From Stenocarpella maydis (taxonomy: Eukaryota; Ascomycota; Sordariomycetes; Diaporthales; Diaporthaceae): a DNA stretch of 64,000 nt. Below are positions 1-9,873 of this stretch, piece by piece. Numbering within the stretch: the first letter of the stretch is position 1; each line of letters opens with the position of its first letter. Under the pieces are notes generated by a model. That model was not told the DNA's origin, ran no database searches, and worked only from the letters and a program-made list of their open reading frames with translations. The DNA lies in NCBI GenBank assembly GCA_002270565.1, contig NQMI01000069.1:170820-234819 (forward strand). Direction: 5' to 3'. A program made the position numbers and the translations under genes.

Positions 1-2
1 AG

Positions 3-431
3 GCCTACAGCAGCAGTCCCCTGCCCGGGGCATCTAAGGTGTCACCCGAGCCCAACGGGCTCGGGATAATTCTTGGATCCGTCTTCGGCACCCTGGCAAT
101 TGTCGGAATCTTGGCCGTCTTGACGAAGCACCTGTGCGATCTCGGGCGGCAGAAGTGCGAGGAGGCCCAGGAAGAGCAGAACAACCAGGATGGCCTGGAT
201 GATCAAGAACCCCAACAACCCCAGGAACACCAGAAAAAGGCATACACCGTCGGGGATATGTCGGAGCTCCTCAGACAGCAGCAGCAGGCATACGGCTACT
301 ATGGCACACAGCGGGTAGCGAGTCACTGCATTGCTCCGCAGATGAGTGTCTCCACGGCCAACCCTGAGCTGGTTGAGCTTCCTATCCCCGAGGACAAGGC
401 AGTGGAGAAGGAGCGGTGCGATGGTCACTGA
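3..431 (+). CDS. C-terminal part of a single-pass membrane protein (5' end outside window)
   Basis: The reading frame is open from the first bases of the window to a TGA ending at 431, so the upstream part of the gene is missing. About 142 residues are visible. A short Ser/Pro/Gly-rich stretch is followed by one clear hydrophobic segment (LGIILGSVFGTLAIVGILAV), then a Cys-containing juxtamembrane region and a cytosolic-type tail rich in Gln, Glu and Asp. This layout (Ser/Thr-rich ectodomain, one helix, polar tail) is common in fungal surface sensors and mucin-like proteins, but the ectodomain that would identify it is not here. No catalytic motif is visible. The antisense frame is also open across this stretch, but it lacks such a domain pattern. 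Confidence 0.6.
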   Translation, partial: AYSSSPLPGASKVSPEPNGLGIILGSVFGTLAIVGILAVLTKHLCDLGRQKCEEAQEEQNNQDGLDDQEPQQPQEHQKKAYTVGDMSELLRQQQQAYGYYGTQRVASHCIAPQMSVSTANPELVELPIPEDKAVEKERCDGH

Positions 432-2395
432 CCTTCGGTTGTATGATGAGGAAGTTTGTTTTGCCTGCTTTTCGAGTTTTTGGGAATCTGGACGAGTAAT
501 GAAGGTGGAAGGAGCGAGCGACAACTCCTGGCTTTCAACACAGAGGAGTCTTCCTGTTGAAAGCCGGGTGTTCCTTGCGTCGCCTTGCTGAGCATCAATG
601 GTAGCAGAGTGCCACCATGTTGATGCTTGGCTGCTGGAACAACGGCCCATGGTGGTTTCCCACCCGGCCGAAAATCCTTTCATATGGCGATTTACCAGGG
701 CACAGCCTCCATTGGGGAACCATCCCTCTTGGACACTTGGCTCCTGGATGTTTGCCGTGATCCTCTGGAACAGAGGCAATCGCGTTGCAATGCACGAGGA
801 TCTGATAGATACTCATTAATGAAATGATAATTTGAGATTGAAGAGAAAAGGAGCCACTAAGTCACCCACTGGTGTTGGACCGTGGGATGGGGGGAAAAAA
901 AAAACAAAAAAAAAAAAACAAAAAAAAAAAAAAAAAACCTGGCGCTTAAGACTCACAAGTAAACGGCCAATAGAAATGGTGAGTTCTTGGTGCTAACTGT
1001 GAGAAATTATCGCCACAAAGTCTGGGAACATGTTCTACACTCAAGGAGAGATTAGTTTATAAAAGCCAGGCTCATACTCTGATCTGTTCCAGGAGTCTTT
1101 CCCTTAAGTGAATCACTGTACCTGCCACGTTTGACCTCGGCTGTGCTAAAGAACACCAGCAGCTTGCCATTGAGGTACCGTATTCTGGAGTGTCATGGTC
1201 CATAACCAGACCATCAACGAAGGAGGTTTCCACGCAACATGTGCGCTAGGCTGCCTTGTGCCACTTTCATGAGATTTACTCGAACTGGATTTTATTGAAA
1301 CCCATCATGGCTTCACAATTTGCCAGCACTGCTGCTCCTGTTACGGGCTCGAGTTATCTACGCATACCCGGTGGTGCTTGACGGAGGTTTTGAGAATCAC
1401 ATCTGGAAGATATGCTATTCGTCCAGAATTTTCTATAAACGGGACCTTGGCACACTGCACCCCCAGGCGGTTCGCAAAGCTCTCATCCTATGATTGGTAA
1501 TATTGTTTACATACTGATTAGTCCGTAGGAGAACCGTAACTCAGAGAGCCCACGGGACATCGGAAGGGGCCCCTCCCTCTAGGCCCGTAGAGGGCCTTTA
1601 CGTAAGCCCTTCTTTTAGGCACGCGGAGGTCTCTCCTCTGTGTATATGGAGGGCCCTTCTCTGGGCACGCGAAGGGCCCTATTGGGCGGCGTGGAGAGTG
1701 TTTGCTGGAGGAGCGAGCGGGGCGAGTGATGAGGGCGAACCCCCTCCACGTCTATTTAAGCCCTAGTACTTGAATATTGGACTAATAGCTCCCAGTGCCC
1801 CAGCAGGGCCTTTCCATCTGGTATTGTATGATGTGTCGAAAACAGCCCTGGAGTCTACCAGGCCCAATGTAAACAAGCGCTTGCTATGCCGCTATCTAAC
1901 CCATCATTATTCTGCACTGAATGCTCTTTCATCTCAAAGTACCAACTCTATATTTTGACGCATTATATACATAGCGTAGCGAGTTTCAATGTTGGGGCTA
2001 CCAAGCTGGCTAGATTCTTCACCAACGACTAAACACTGGCATGGCCGCCTCAAGTAGCCTGCTCTAACTAGCTCTTATTCACTTCCATACGGCCTTTATC
2101 ACGGAAATAGTCGTAGATACCCAGGTAAATCTTTAAATTTGCTTTTATAAATATCTACGATACTTATCTGGTCAACCCAGCCACTTACTTCTTCGTAATT
2201 TTGGCCAGATACAAGCAGAGATTGGATTTGAGACATTGACCAATTATTCTTACAATTGCATCTAGGGACAGGTGCAGGTGTAAATGACTTGTTATTTTTT
2301 GAGAAATGGCATATGGTCTCCAACGATAGTGGGACAGGTAAATATCATCAGATAAGAATCATAGCCCTTCACACGAGACACGTAAACGCGAAACA
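432..2395. other. Intergenic region with poly(A) tract and dispersed palindromic repeat
   Basis: No convincing gene. It contains an A-rich tract interrupted by single C bases (about 897-937). At about 1560-1690 there is a cluster of GAAGGGCCCTTC-like palindromes separated by GGCACGCG and TGTATATGGAGG blocks, which matches the repeat family at 4.9-5.15 kb. The short open frames have no recognisable domain. Confidence 0.6.
1560..1690. repeat. Degenerate GAAGGGCCC repeat cluster
   Basis: Several copies of a degenerate unit containing GGAGGGCCCTTC, GGGCACGCG and TGTATATGGAGG occur head to tail. The same words recur at 4909-5145 in both orientations, which marks this as a dispersed repeat family and not unique DNA. 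Confidence 0.55.
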
Positions 2396-2890
2396 AAATG
2401 GTGTCCCTAGGCCCCTTTATCCTGATCGCAAGAATTTCAGTAGTTATCCTCCTACGCTGGGCATGGCCCCACTTCGCCCCCATATCAAAGCACTCGAGCT
2501 CCTCAGACTGGTGACCCGCCGCAAGAAGGGCATGTAGCTCCTCCCCGTGCGTGCCGTAGCGGGTGAGGCCCGGTATCAGGCCGAGGGACTTCGTCCCAGC
2601 TCCACAGATCCTCCAGCAGGACCCGAATGCTTTTGCCCCGGGAGTGCGACACCATGAGTACCTGAGGGTCGAGCCGCGCAGGGCCGGGCGCCCCTTGCAG
2701 GGCCGGGAGGTCCCTGGCGCCTACGAGGCAATATTTGGGGCCGGGACGTGGTGGGAGTGCTCCCCGCCCGCGCTCTGGAGAGCGGAGGGAGGAGAATCCG
2801 CGTGCCGCAGTGGGTGTGGAAATTCAGGGTGACGTCCAGAAGCCGCCAGCCATATTTGGCCTGAATCAGGAGCGGTGAGAGAGGCCTAAT
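2396..2890 (-). pseudogene. Frame-broken coding relic of unknown family
   Basis: Read on the minus strand, this GC-rich block has three adjoining segments with good protein-like composition, each in a different frame. The first contains KYGWRLLDVTLNFHTHCGT, the second QVLMVSHSRGKSIRVLLEDL and the third LTRYGTHGEELHALLAAG followed by an Arg/Lys-rich stretch. None has a proper start or stop arrangement, and no intron with normal splice sites joins them. This suggests a decayed gene or gene fragment. I do not recognise the family. GC content is well above that of the flanking sequence, which supports a coding origin. It could also be a chance run of open frames in GC-rich DNA. Confidence 0.35.
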
Positions 2891-3121
2891 GGCCACCTCG
2901 AGACACAGCAATGAAGGGAGGTGTCGATCAGGCTAAGAAGACTCATTCAAGCTCGTAGACTTGGCATGGTGGTATATCGCTTGCTCACTTGATAATTCGA
3001 CGAGCAAGTACTTTCATGCGGATATTTGATTGCCTGCAAATCTACTTAGTTGAGAACGCAAGTCCATGAGGCGTCGGCTGGCACGTCAACGCCGCGGAGG
3101 CTTCTTGCTATATCGCAGCAT

Positions 3122-4327
3122 CTAAGACCCATACGTCTTCTGGAGCCACTGAGTGACATTCTCCCCGAATTCCTGGGGGAATTCTAGCATCCCCCAGTGA
3201 CCACCTCTCAGGGTGACGTTCGTGAGTTGCGGGAGCGCGCCCGCCCGGACAGAGGGCAGTATGAGCTCCTTCCTGCACACAACATCTTCATCATACCCAA
3301 GGAAGAGCGATGGGACATTGACAACCTGGTTGTCCAGGTCTTGCTCGTCGTCCTGATGGCCAAAAACCATGCTCTTGTACCCTGTGCAGAGCCCACATTA
3401 GCGTTTTACCCAGAGCACGCTCTTCAAGTCCATCCGACCTGGCTGGCAAATTGTATTGCCGGGTCCTGGAAGGGAAGGGAAGTAGCTCACAGCACAGCGG
3501 GGCCTCGAAACCGTCCCGCTTGAACCGCTCGATGAATGCCTTCTTGGCCTCCTGGGTGGCATAGGGCCTCCGCTTGATGTCGAATCCCTCTCCCCTGTTC
3601 TCCAACGCCTTGCGCATTCCATCTTGAGTACAGAATGTCGCATTCCATACCTCGGGGCAGTGCGCAATGTCAAAGAGGATGTCCGAGTTGGCGTTCAGCA
3701 CCTTCGCCCCCTACACATGTAGTAATCACCGGTCAGAAAATACCCTGGTACCAGACTGATGGTGCTGTTGGGGTAGCATAGCAAAAGAGTAGGGGGTGCC
3801 TTGTTGAAACATACGTCATCTGCAGTGAATAGCTTCCAGTACCAGAACAAGCCGTGGCCAAAAACCTGCTGGGTTTGCGCCAGCAGCGCATCGAGGTCAA
3901 AGGGACCCGAGTCTTTACTTGCGCCGCCCCAAGCCACGTTGACCATGACGAGGCCCGAGACCCGATCCGGGTGGAGGTTGAAGAGCATCTGGGCCGCGCG
4001 GGAACCCCAGTCGTGGCCTAGGGAGACGACCTTGTCGACCTTCTCGGCATCGATGATCTCGCACACGTCCGCGGTCATGCCACCAAACTTGTACGCGGCC
4101 GGGTCGGTCGGCTTGGACGTCCCGCCGTATCCCAGCAGGTCTGGCGCGATGACGCCGTACCCGGCGGGCTTCAGGTGCTTGACGATGAGGTCCTCCCACT
4201 GCGCGGCTTCGTCTGGGAACCCGTGGTGTAGGACAAGAGTTGGCTTCCCGGCCGCTGCTGGGGAGACATAGTATGTGTACTCAAAGCCACGCTTGGTGGT
4301 GATGTTCTTCTTTGTGAGGGTGTCCAT
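3122..4327 (-). CDS. Soluble epoxide hydrolase (alpha/beta hydrolase), 3 exons, 330 aa
   Basis: Exons run 4327-3815, 3710-3491 and 3381-3122. Joined, they give 330 residues, the usual size for fungal soluble epoxide hydrolases. Such enzymes open epoxides to vicinal diols through an aspartyl ester. The oxyanion motif HGFP is at residues 35-38, and the nucleophile lies in GHDWGSR (Asp106), with Asp in place of the esterase Ser, which is the hallmark of this family. The lid region contains PLCWYKSM across the second splice junction. The C-terminal acid is in GYDEDVVC and the catalytic His in GGHWG. Both introns (101 and 109 bp) have GT/AG ends, and the splice restores the reading frame exactly. 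No signal peptide is present, so it is probably cytosolic. The gene stands alone, and its substrate cannot be read from the sequence. Confidence 0.9.
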
Positions 4328-5906
4328 GCTGGGCGGGGTTCCTAGTGCGAGATGGCAGGTGCTTGGATCAATGGAAGCTGACAGTGATGAGCGGGGAGAC
4401 CTCGGTGATTTTGTACCCAGGCTGACTTGGTTTTCTCAGTTGGCATAATGTGCATGTGGTTATCTCACCTCAGCTTTTGTGGGGTCCCTGCACACAGTAT
4501 CACGGCAGCCTAGCCCCTACTGTGGCACTAATCCAAACTTGCAAAGGAAGCTCCTAAAAGTGTTGATTAAGAAGGAGACACTATTTTAAGAGTTGAAAGA
4601 GGCACACCGTGGCAATACCAGTGGGCGACTGCCAGCCAGTAGGGCAACTGTAGTATACTAACTATAGTATATGACTACAGCAGTATGACAACAAAGCGCC
4701 AGCTTCGTCAGCACCGACTAGTATATAGACCCCAACTGGTGTGCGGGCTATGCCTATAACACTACCACTTCCTCAATAGAGTCAGTTAATGTCCGCCTAC
4801 CCAGTACAAGAAATTTAGCGTGCAGCATACTATAATTTCTTGTACCTCCTCTCTAGAATACCCCGCCTCAAAGCTCTCAGAGCCCCTTGACTCGTCTCAG
4901 AGCCCCTCTAGGAAGGGCCCTCCACACGCCCAGAAGAAGGAACCTCCACATGCCCAGAGGAAGGGCCCTTAATACGCCTAGAGGAAGGGCTCTTCCTCTA
5001 AGTATATAGAGGGCTTTTTTTTTTTTTAAGTATATAGAGGGCCCTTCTTTTAGGTGTGTTAAGGGCCCTTTCTCTATGCGTGTGGAGGACTCTTCCTCTG
5101 GGCGTGTGGATGTGGAGGGCCCTTCCTCTGGGTGTGCCGAAAGCCCACTGGGTGGGCTGAAAGCTCTCGAAATCGAGAATCTAAAGGGTTAGGGTTGGGA
5201 ATTTAGAGGGTTGGGGTAGCGGGGTAGCTCTTTTCCTCTTTAAGAGGTAAGCTGCACGTTTAATGTTTGTACTGAGTGAGCGAACAGGGTCGAGCTGGGT
5301 AGGCTGTCCTGACATTAAAGGTGTGTCTGGGACTTTTCCGGAGGCCCAGGTATCAGCCAAAAAAAAAAAAAAACCAAAAAAAAACCGAACAGTGCACGTC
5401 CAAAAGAGCCGGGTTTACCTTGGCACAACTTCTCACATGTGTTCCAGTACATCTACCTCTCAGGCCTGCACTTTTGATGCTGTATTTATTCTCTCTCCGC
5501 CGAAACAAGCCAGCTGTACCTTGAGGACTGTTGGTGTTGCTGAGAAAATAGATAAATACATTTTGAAAGGGGGTCCTGAGCTTCTGGGCCGTCGAGGCTT
5601 GGACGTATGCTTATACCCATATCAGTGACAGATTTGACAGCAAGTAAAGAACAAAGCAAATGGCATGAGCGTGGAGGCTCTGCCGGAAGTGACCAGGAGA
5701 TAGTGCACTCCTCTTCCTAGTGTCCGCGGGGTTGCACCTTGGCATCCGATTTCGATTACCTGAGCTCCTGACTACCTAGGTACTGAGGGAACGATTTAAC
5801 CCAGGCTCGTTCCTGTTTTCTGGTATGGAGTTAGCTTTACATCATCGCAGAGCTTGCGCAAATACAGTTTCGTAAAAAAAAAAAAAAAAAAGACAAAGTA
5901 GCTTGA
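4328..5906. other. Intergenic region with inverted repeats
   Basis: No gene recognised. It contains a 12-bp perfect inverted repeat (4804-4815 and 4834-4845), a long imperfect foldback repeat (4909-5145), a short TTAGGG-like stretch (GGGTTAGGGTTGGG, about 5187-5200) and A-tracts near 5359-5385. Open frames here depend on low-complexity A-tracts. Confidence 0.6.
4909..5145. repeat. Long imperfect foldback of GAAGGGCCC units around a T tract
   Basis: Two arms of about 100 bp are inverted copies of each other on either side of an 11-12 base T tract (about 5017-5028). Each arm is built from roughly 30-bp units containing GAGGAAGGGCCCT and CCACACGCCCA. The outer ends (GGAAGGGCCCTCCACA) and inner ends (TATATAGAGGGC) both pair. 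No protein is encoded. It could form a cruciform, or represent a foldback-type transposon end. Confidence 0.6.
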
Positions 5907-7241
5907 TTACTCTTGGACAACTCCAAGTACAGAACTGCTCGTCTTGCGCAGCTTCGCCCTCTCCTTGGGCGGCTCAACGTGAGCAGACTTGTCCAGCTGT
6001 GGTACAGATTGCGTAGCCTTGCCAAAAAGCTTCCCCAGCTTGCTGCTGGATCCCGCGTCTGTATCAGGCGCACCAGGCGTCCCCCAACCAGCTCTGTCCG
6101 CGGTATCAGCAGGAGCTTGTGTAGATCCTGGCTGGAGGCGTTCCTGCTGGCCCTCGACCTGGCACCCATCCTCGGACCGGTAAGGCTGATAGAGACGGCG
6201 CTGCTCTATCTCGAACCTACCGGCGTCAATCGCTGCCTGATTCTTGTCTCGTGCGCGCTGGTTACTTCCGAAGCGGCGGTCTACAGAGTCATTGATAGTC
6301 CCTCGGAGTGTCTCGCCGACCCCCTTGACGGTGGTTAGCATGATAAGATCCCAGCTGTATTGCAGGACGTGATGTACAGGGTGTTTGAAAGATATACTTA
6401 CATGGATACCCACTGCTGCTGTTTTAAGGCTCTCTAAGGTGGAGCGAGGCTCTTTTGGTATTTCTCCGAAGTAATTTTCAGGCGGGGAATCATTCCGCCC
6501 TGGATATGAAAAGTTCTGGGGGCCGCCATGCCTATTCGTGCTGCGCTCCGGCACTGGGGGCGTTGCGCTCGAATCGTACACGCCAGGCGCAGACGGTGAT
6601 GTCAAGGGCTCACGAGGAGGGATGACGCGGCGACCGGGCGTTTCTGTGCTCTTTCTGGGAGCTGGCTCTTGGGCCTCTTTTGGAGGTCGCGGAGGTATCG
6701 CTAGCGGAGCGGGTTGAAGCCCGGTTTGGTTGGAATCAGGGGCAACCGCGTGCTCAGTGCCCCGAGTGCTGGCCGCGGGTGACTCGGCGGCACCAAACCG
6801 AGGTTCTTGGATGACTGTGGTCCCATTTGGCCCTGTGACTGTTGTGGTCGTGGTCGTGGTCGTGGTCGTAGTTGTCACAGTCTGGCCTGTGTTGGTGTTG
6901 GTGTGAGTTTCCCGCTTGATGGTGGGATTGTTTGCTGCTGTGTCTTGAACTTGGCTTCCTGGTCCATTTACTTTCATACCCTTCGTGGTGTTGCCATTGA
7001 CGGAAACAGGATCAGACGTGTTCGAGGACGGGGTTGTTAAAGTTGCCGACGCATTTGAGCTACCCTCGGTCTTCAGAGAGCTCGTGGGCTCCGAACTACT
7101 TGCATCGGGAAGAGGGAGGGTGTCGGCATGGCTGGTGTCCTGTGGTGGGCTTGAGCCTGGCCCGTCTGTGGGGCTTTTACTCTTGTCCTTGGAGAATAAT
7201 TTCCACTTGGATCGCTTGTCCATTGGTGCTGAGTTCAGCAT
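5907..7241 (-). CDS. Thr/Pro-rich hypothetical protein, 2 exons, 418 aa
   Basis: Exon 1 is 7241-6402 and exon 2 is 6323-5907. The 78-bp intron has GTAAGT at its 5' end, GCTAAC before the acceptor and AAG at its 3' end. Because 78 is a multiple of three the unspliced frame is also open, but the intron signals are textbook. The first two thirds are low complexity: a Lys/Ser-rich N-terminus, a run of twelve Thr residues followed by VTGPNGTTVIQEP, and Pro-rich blocks with PPRPPK. The C-terminal third is more structured, with a GVGETLRGTINDSVDRRF segment created by the splice, then a Gln/Arg-rich stretch and a basic tail. There is no signal peptide or membrane segment. I do not recognise a family. 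An alternative start is Met7 (7223). It is divergent from the hydrolase at 8325, with 1.08 kb between them. Confidence 0.7.
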   Translation of the reverse strand: MLNSAPMDKRSKWKLFSKDKSKSPTDGPGSSPPQDTSHADTLPLPDASSSEPTSSLKTEGSSNASATLTTPSSNTSDPVSVNGNTTKGMKVNGPGSQVQDTAANNPTIKRETHTNTNTGQTVTTTTTTTTTTTTVTGPNGTTVIQEPRFGAAESPAASTRGTEHAVAPDSNQTGLQPAPLAIPPRPPKEAQEPAPRKSTETPGRRVIPPREPLTSPSAPGVYDSSATPPVPERSTNRHGGPQNFSYPGRNDSPPENYFGEIPKEPRSTLESLKTAAVGIHVSISFKHPVHHVLQYSWDLIMLTTVKGVGETLRGTINDSVDRRFGSNQRARDKNQAAIDAGRFEIEQRRLYQPYRSEDGCQVEGQQERLQPGSTQAPADTADRAGWGTPGAPDTDAGSSSKLGKLFGKATQSVPQLDKSAHVEPPKERAKLRKTSSSVLGVVQE

Positions 7242-8324
7242 GACATTTGGGTGGTGGCAGCAATGACAATGAGTGAAGCAGCACTGTGGGACAATAAGGG
7301 TGATCTTGGTCCTCGCCTGAAGTACGTCCCGGTTTCACATCTTCCCAGCCCTGGAAGCCTTGCAAGGTGAGTGATTAGCATCGGTGACCTCAGCCCGCAG
7401 TCGAGTTGGGGTGACGGTGTATGCCGTCATAGCACTAGCCACTGGCTATATGCACGGTGATGCAGAGGGTAACTTGTCATGTCGATCAGACGATGACGAA
7501 AACGGAAATATAGGGGCTGCCACTCACTGGTCCTTCACGGTCCAATACTGGTTTTAGATGGATCAAGGTCCCGCCAGGGGTGGTCGTTCTCTTGGACAGA
7601 CGAGTAATTCTGAAGTACAGATGTGGTTTGAGGTAGCAAGCGACTATAAAACTAATATGTACAGCACCTTTCTGAGCATTGATGTAAGGGACCAGGGTCA
7701 CTCAACGTTAATAATCAACTAGTTAGTTAACTACTTTTTCAGTCGTGGTCCTCCGTGCCTAAGCAGGTATCTCTTTACCGTTAGAGAAATTACCCAGGTA
7801 CACTGCATCGAGTATGTGCCCAAGAAGCTTCAGATAAAGATATCCCGTGTAATTAAATTGTCGCTACCCAATTCCGTTTTAACATACCGAAGTCACAACG
7901 TGGCAGTCAAACATATATCCCCCCAGTGCCCAAGACGCCGCATTCAGTAGGTCCTCATCACGACGCCGGTTGGGCTACGTTATGTTTCGTCTATACAATG
8001 AGCCAGCACCAATCGGACAAACGTTTTGAGACTATTTAAAGAACGCGCACGCCTTCTTGTCAGCATGTTTCGCACGTGCATAAACGGCCCCTCCTACTTA
8101 GCGCGGGAAAATTCGTGTCGCATCGCTCATATATGGGGCCTACTTTGCTGCTGCCTGGCACAGCCCAGTTGAAGAGAAGAAAAGACCCCTTGATTTATCT
8201 TGCCGGACTGAACTTAAAGAGCCGGCCTTGACGCAATATCTCAGGTATCGTAAACACGTAAGCATTTCTTGCTCCCGCTCCACGACTTACAGCCAGCTGC
8301 AGGCAAATTATCCCACCAACCAAG
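7242..8324. other. Divergent intergenic region
   Basis: A shared upstream region of the 5907-7241 gene (minus) and the 8325-9368 gene (plus). I see no coding sequence, and no regulatory site I would name with confidence. Confidence 0.5.
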
Positions 8325-9368
8325 ATGTCCTCCACAGACGAAAGCGAAGAGCTAGCACAAGGGCGAGAGGGCATGAGGGTCTTCGCCAAAGCAGGTATGG
8401 AGCAGCTGGGGCCCTGCCCACCGAACTTGGTAGAGACCACCATCGAGATCCCACTAAAGGATGGGACCAGGAGCCGTACTATCATCACCCAGCCAGCAAA
8501 GCCCGCGCCCAACGGTCAAGGGTACCCTCTGATTGTCTTATTATACGGCGGGGGGTGGTCTGGAGGCACGCCCGAGATGATGGTTGCTCCAGCCCGCGGC
8601 TTCGCCGCCCTGCTCGGCGCAATCGTTGCCTGCCCGACCTACGAGGTCGCGCCGGAGCACCCGTTCCCGGCGCCGATGCACAGCGCTTGGGAGGCGGTCG
8701 CGTGGCCGTCGGACCCCGAGAACCTCAAGGGCGGCATACTGGGCATGGGCTTGCGACTTGACCCAGGACTAGGATTCATCGTTGGAGGGGCCAGCGCAGG
8801 CGCGCACATCGCTACCGTCATCGGAGGCATCTCGGCCGTGGCTGCTGCCGACAGTTCCAGCGAGCTCGTCCGCGACCTCACCCCTCTCCGGCACCGGCTG
8901 ACAGGCGTGTTCGCGTCGGTACCTGCCCTGCTGGCCGAGGCCGTGGCCCTCCCGGCCGAGTACTCAGCGCTGTGGACGTCGCGGGCTGACAACGCGGACG
9001 CGTTGGTCATGACTACGGAGCAAATCCACCAGTGCGAGAGGAGACTCGCCCCTGACTTCAGCTCGCCTTGGTTTTCGCCGCTGAACCTGGACTTGAGCAG
9101 GATCAAGGGATATCATCCCCCCAGAGTGTACCTACAGGCTGGCGAACTGGACTGTCTTCGGGACGACGCGGTTGTCTATGGCAAAATCATGGGTGACAAC
9201 GGGGTTGCGGAAACACGAGTCGAGGTTCTGAAGGATCTCGGCCATATTGGATGGTGCACGTTTCCGATGCCAGATGCCCACACTGACAATATCAAGACGG
9301 TATCGCTTGAAGGCATGGCATGGCTACTACAGACGGATTGGGACAAGAGCCAGAAACTGCCGTACTAG
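8325..9368 (+). CDS. HSL-type alpha/beta hydrolase (esterase/lipase), 347 aa
   Basis: A single-exon gene encoding 347 residues. It has the layout of the hormone-sensitive-lipase / arylacetamide-deacetylase family (alpha/beta hydrolase fold 3). An oxyanion-loop motif lies near residue 73, the nucleophile elbow is GASAGAH (Ser about residue 157), a catalytic acid is in ELDCLRDD, and the catalytic His is in GHIGW. Members hydrolyse short-chain carboxyl esters. The oxyanion motif reads YGGGW where the family normally has HGGG, so its first His is replaced by Tyr. No signal peptide or membrane anchor is visible, which suggests a cytosolic enzyme. The start is the first ATG after a long upstream region, in the context CCAAGATGTCC. 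No intron signals are needed. Confidence 0.87.
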   Translation: MSSTDESEELAQGREGMRVFAKAGMEQLGPCPPNLVETTIEIPLKDGTRSRTIITQPAKPAPNGQGYPLIVLLYGGGWSGGTPEMMVAPARGFAALLGAIVACPTYEVAPEHPFPAPMHSAWEAVAWPSDPENLKGGILGMGLRLDPGLGFIVGGASAGAHIATVIGGISAVAAADSSSELVRDLTPLRHRLTGVFASVPALLAEAVALPAEYSALWTSRADNADALVMTTEQIHQCERRLAPDFSSPWFSPLNLDLSRIKGYHPPRVYLQAGELDCLRDDAVVYGKIMGDNGVAETRVEVLKDLGHIGWCTFPMPDAHTDNIKTVSLEGMAWLLQTDWDKSQKLPY

Positions 9369-9873
9369 GTGCAGACACTTCATAAAGCTGTAACCAGGTG
9401 GAGCTTTAAAGTTTAGGCCTCTATTAGACGACAACAAAGAATGTCTAGGCTTACTTGCAGGAACAGAAATCACGACTAAATGGCTCTTTCTTCGCAAACA
9501 AGAAGTATTCTGCACTGGCAGGATTCTCCGTATATCAGCCAATTGCACTCCGACCTTCATCGAAAGTAATGTGAGGCAGCGTTGCTCACAGTCCACTCAA
9601 TGTGTGACTTGTGGGAGTAGCCGCTGTTAGGGGGGTGGCATTTTACTTAATGGCTAATTGATGACAGCGGGGATCCCTCCCATGCCTAGCTGGTGAGCTA
9701 AAAATAAAGGGCTGCAGCTGACAGTCGCTACCTACCAGCGGTCACTAGATAATCCTGACTCCGTATCCTGGCTACATCGCATTTTTCAGCCATAGTACAG
9801 GAAAAACTCGGACCGGGAAAGCTCCCGGGACCTAGATCGCGAGCATCAAGACATCGCAACAGATTCTCATCGG
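9369..9873. other. Intergenic region upstream of the HET gene
   Basis: 505 bp between two plus-strand genes. There is no coding sequence I can support. An A/T-rich AAAATAAAGG word lies near 9700, about 170 bp before the HET start codon, but it is too weak to call a TATA box. Confidence 0.4.

Noticed and set aside
42..779. Minus-strand frame of 245 codons across the first gene
   Set aside because: It overlaps the plus-strand membrane protein and has no coherent domain order; the hydrophobic stretch in it is antisense to polar coding sequence.
5187..5200. TTAGGG-like motifs here and at about 13269 and 55154, considered as telomere relics
   Set aside because: Only two repeat units occur at each place, too few to distinguish from chance.
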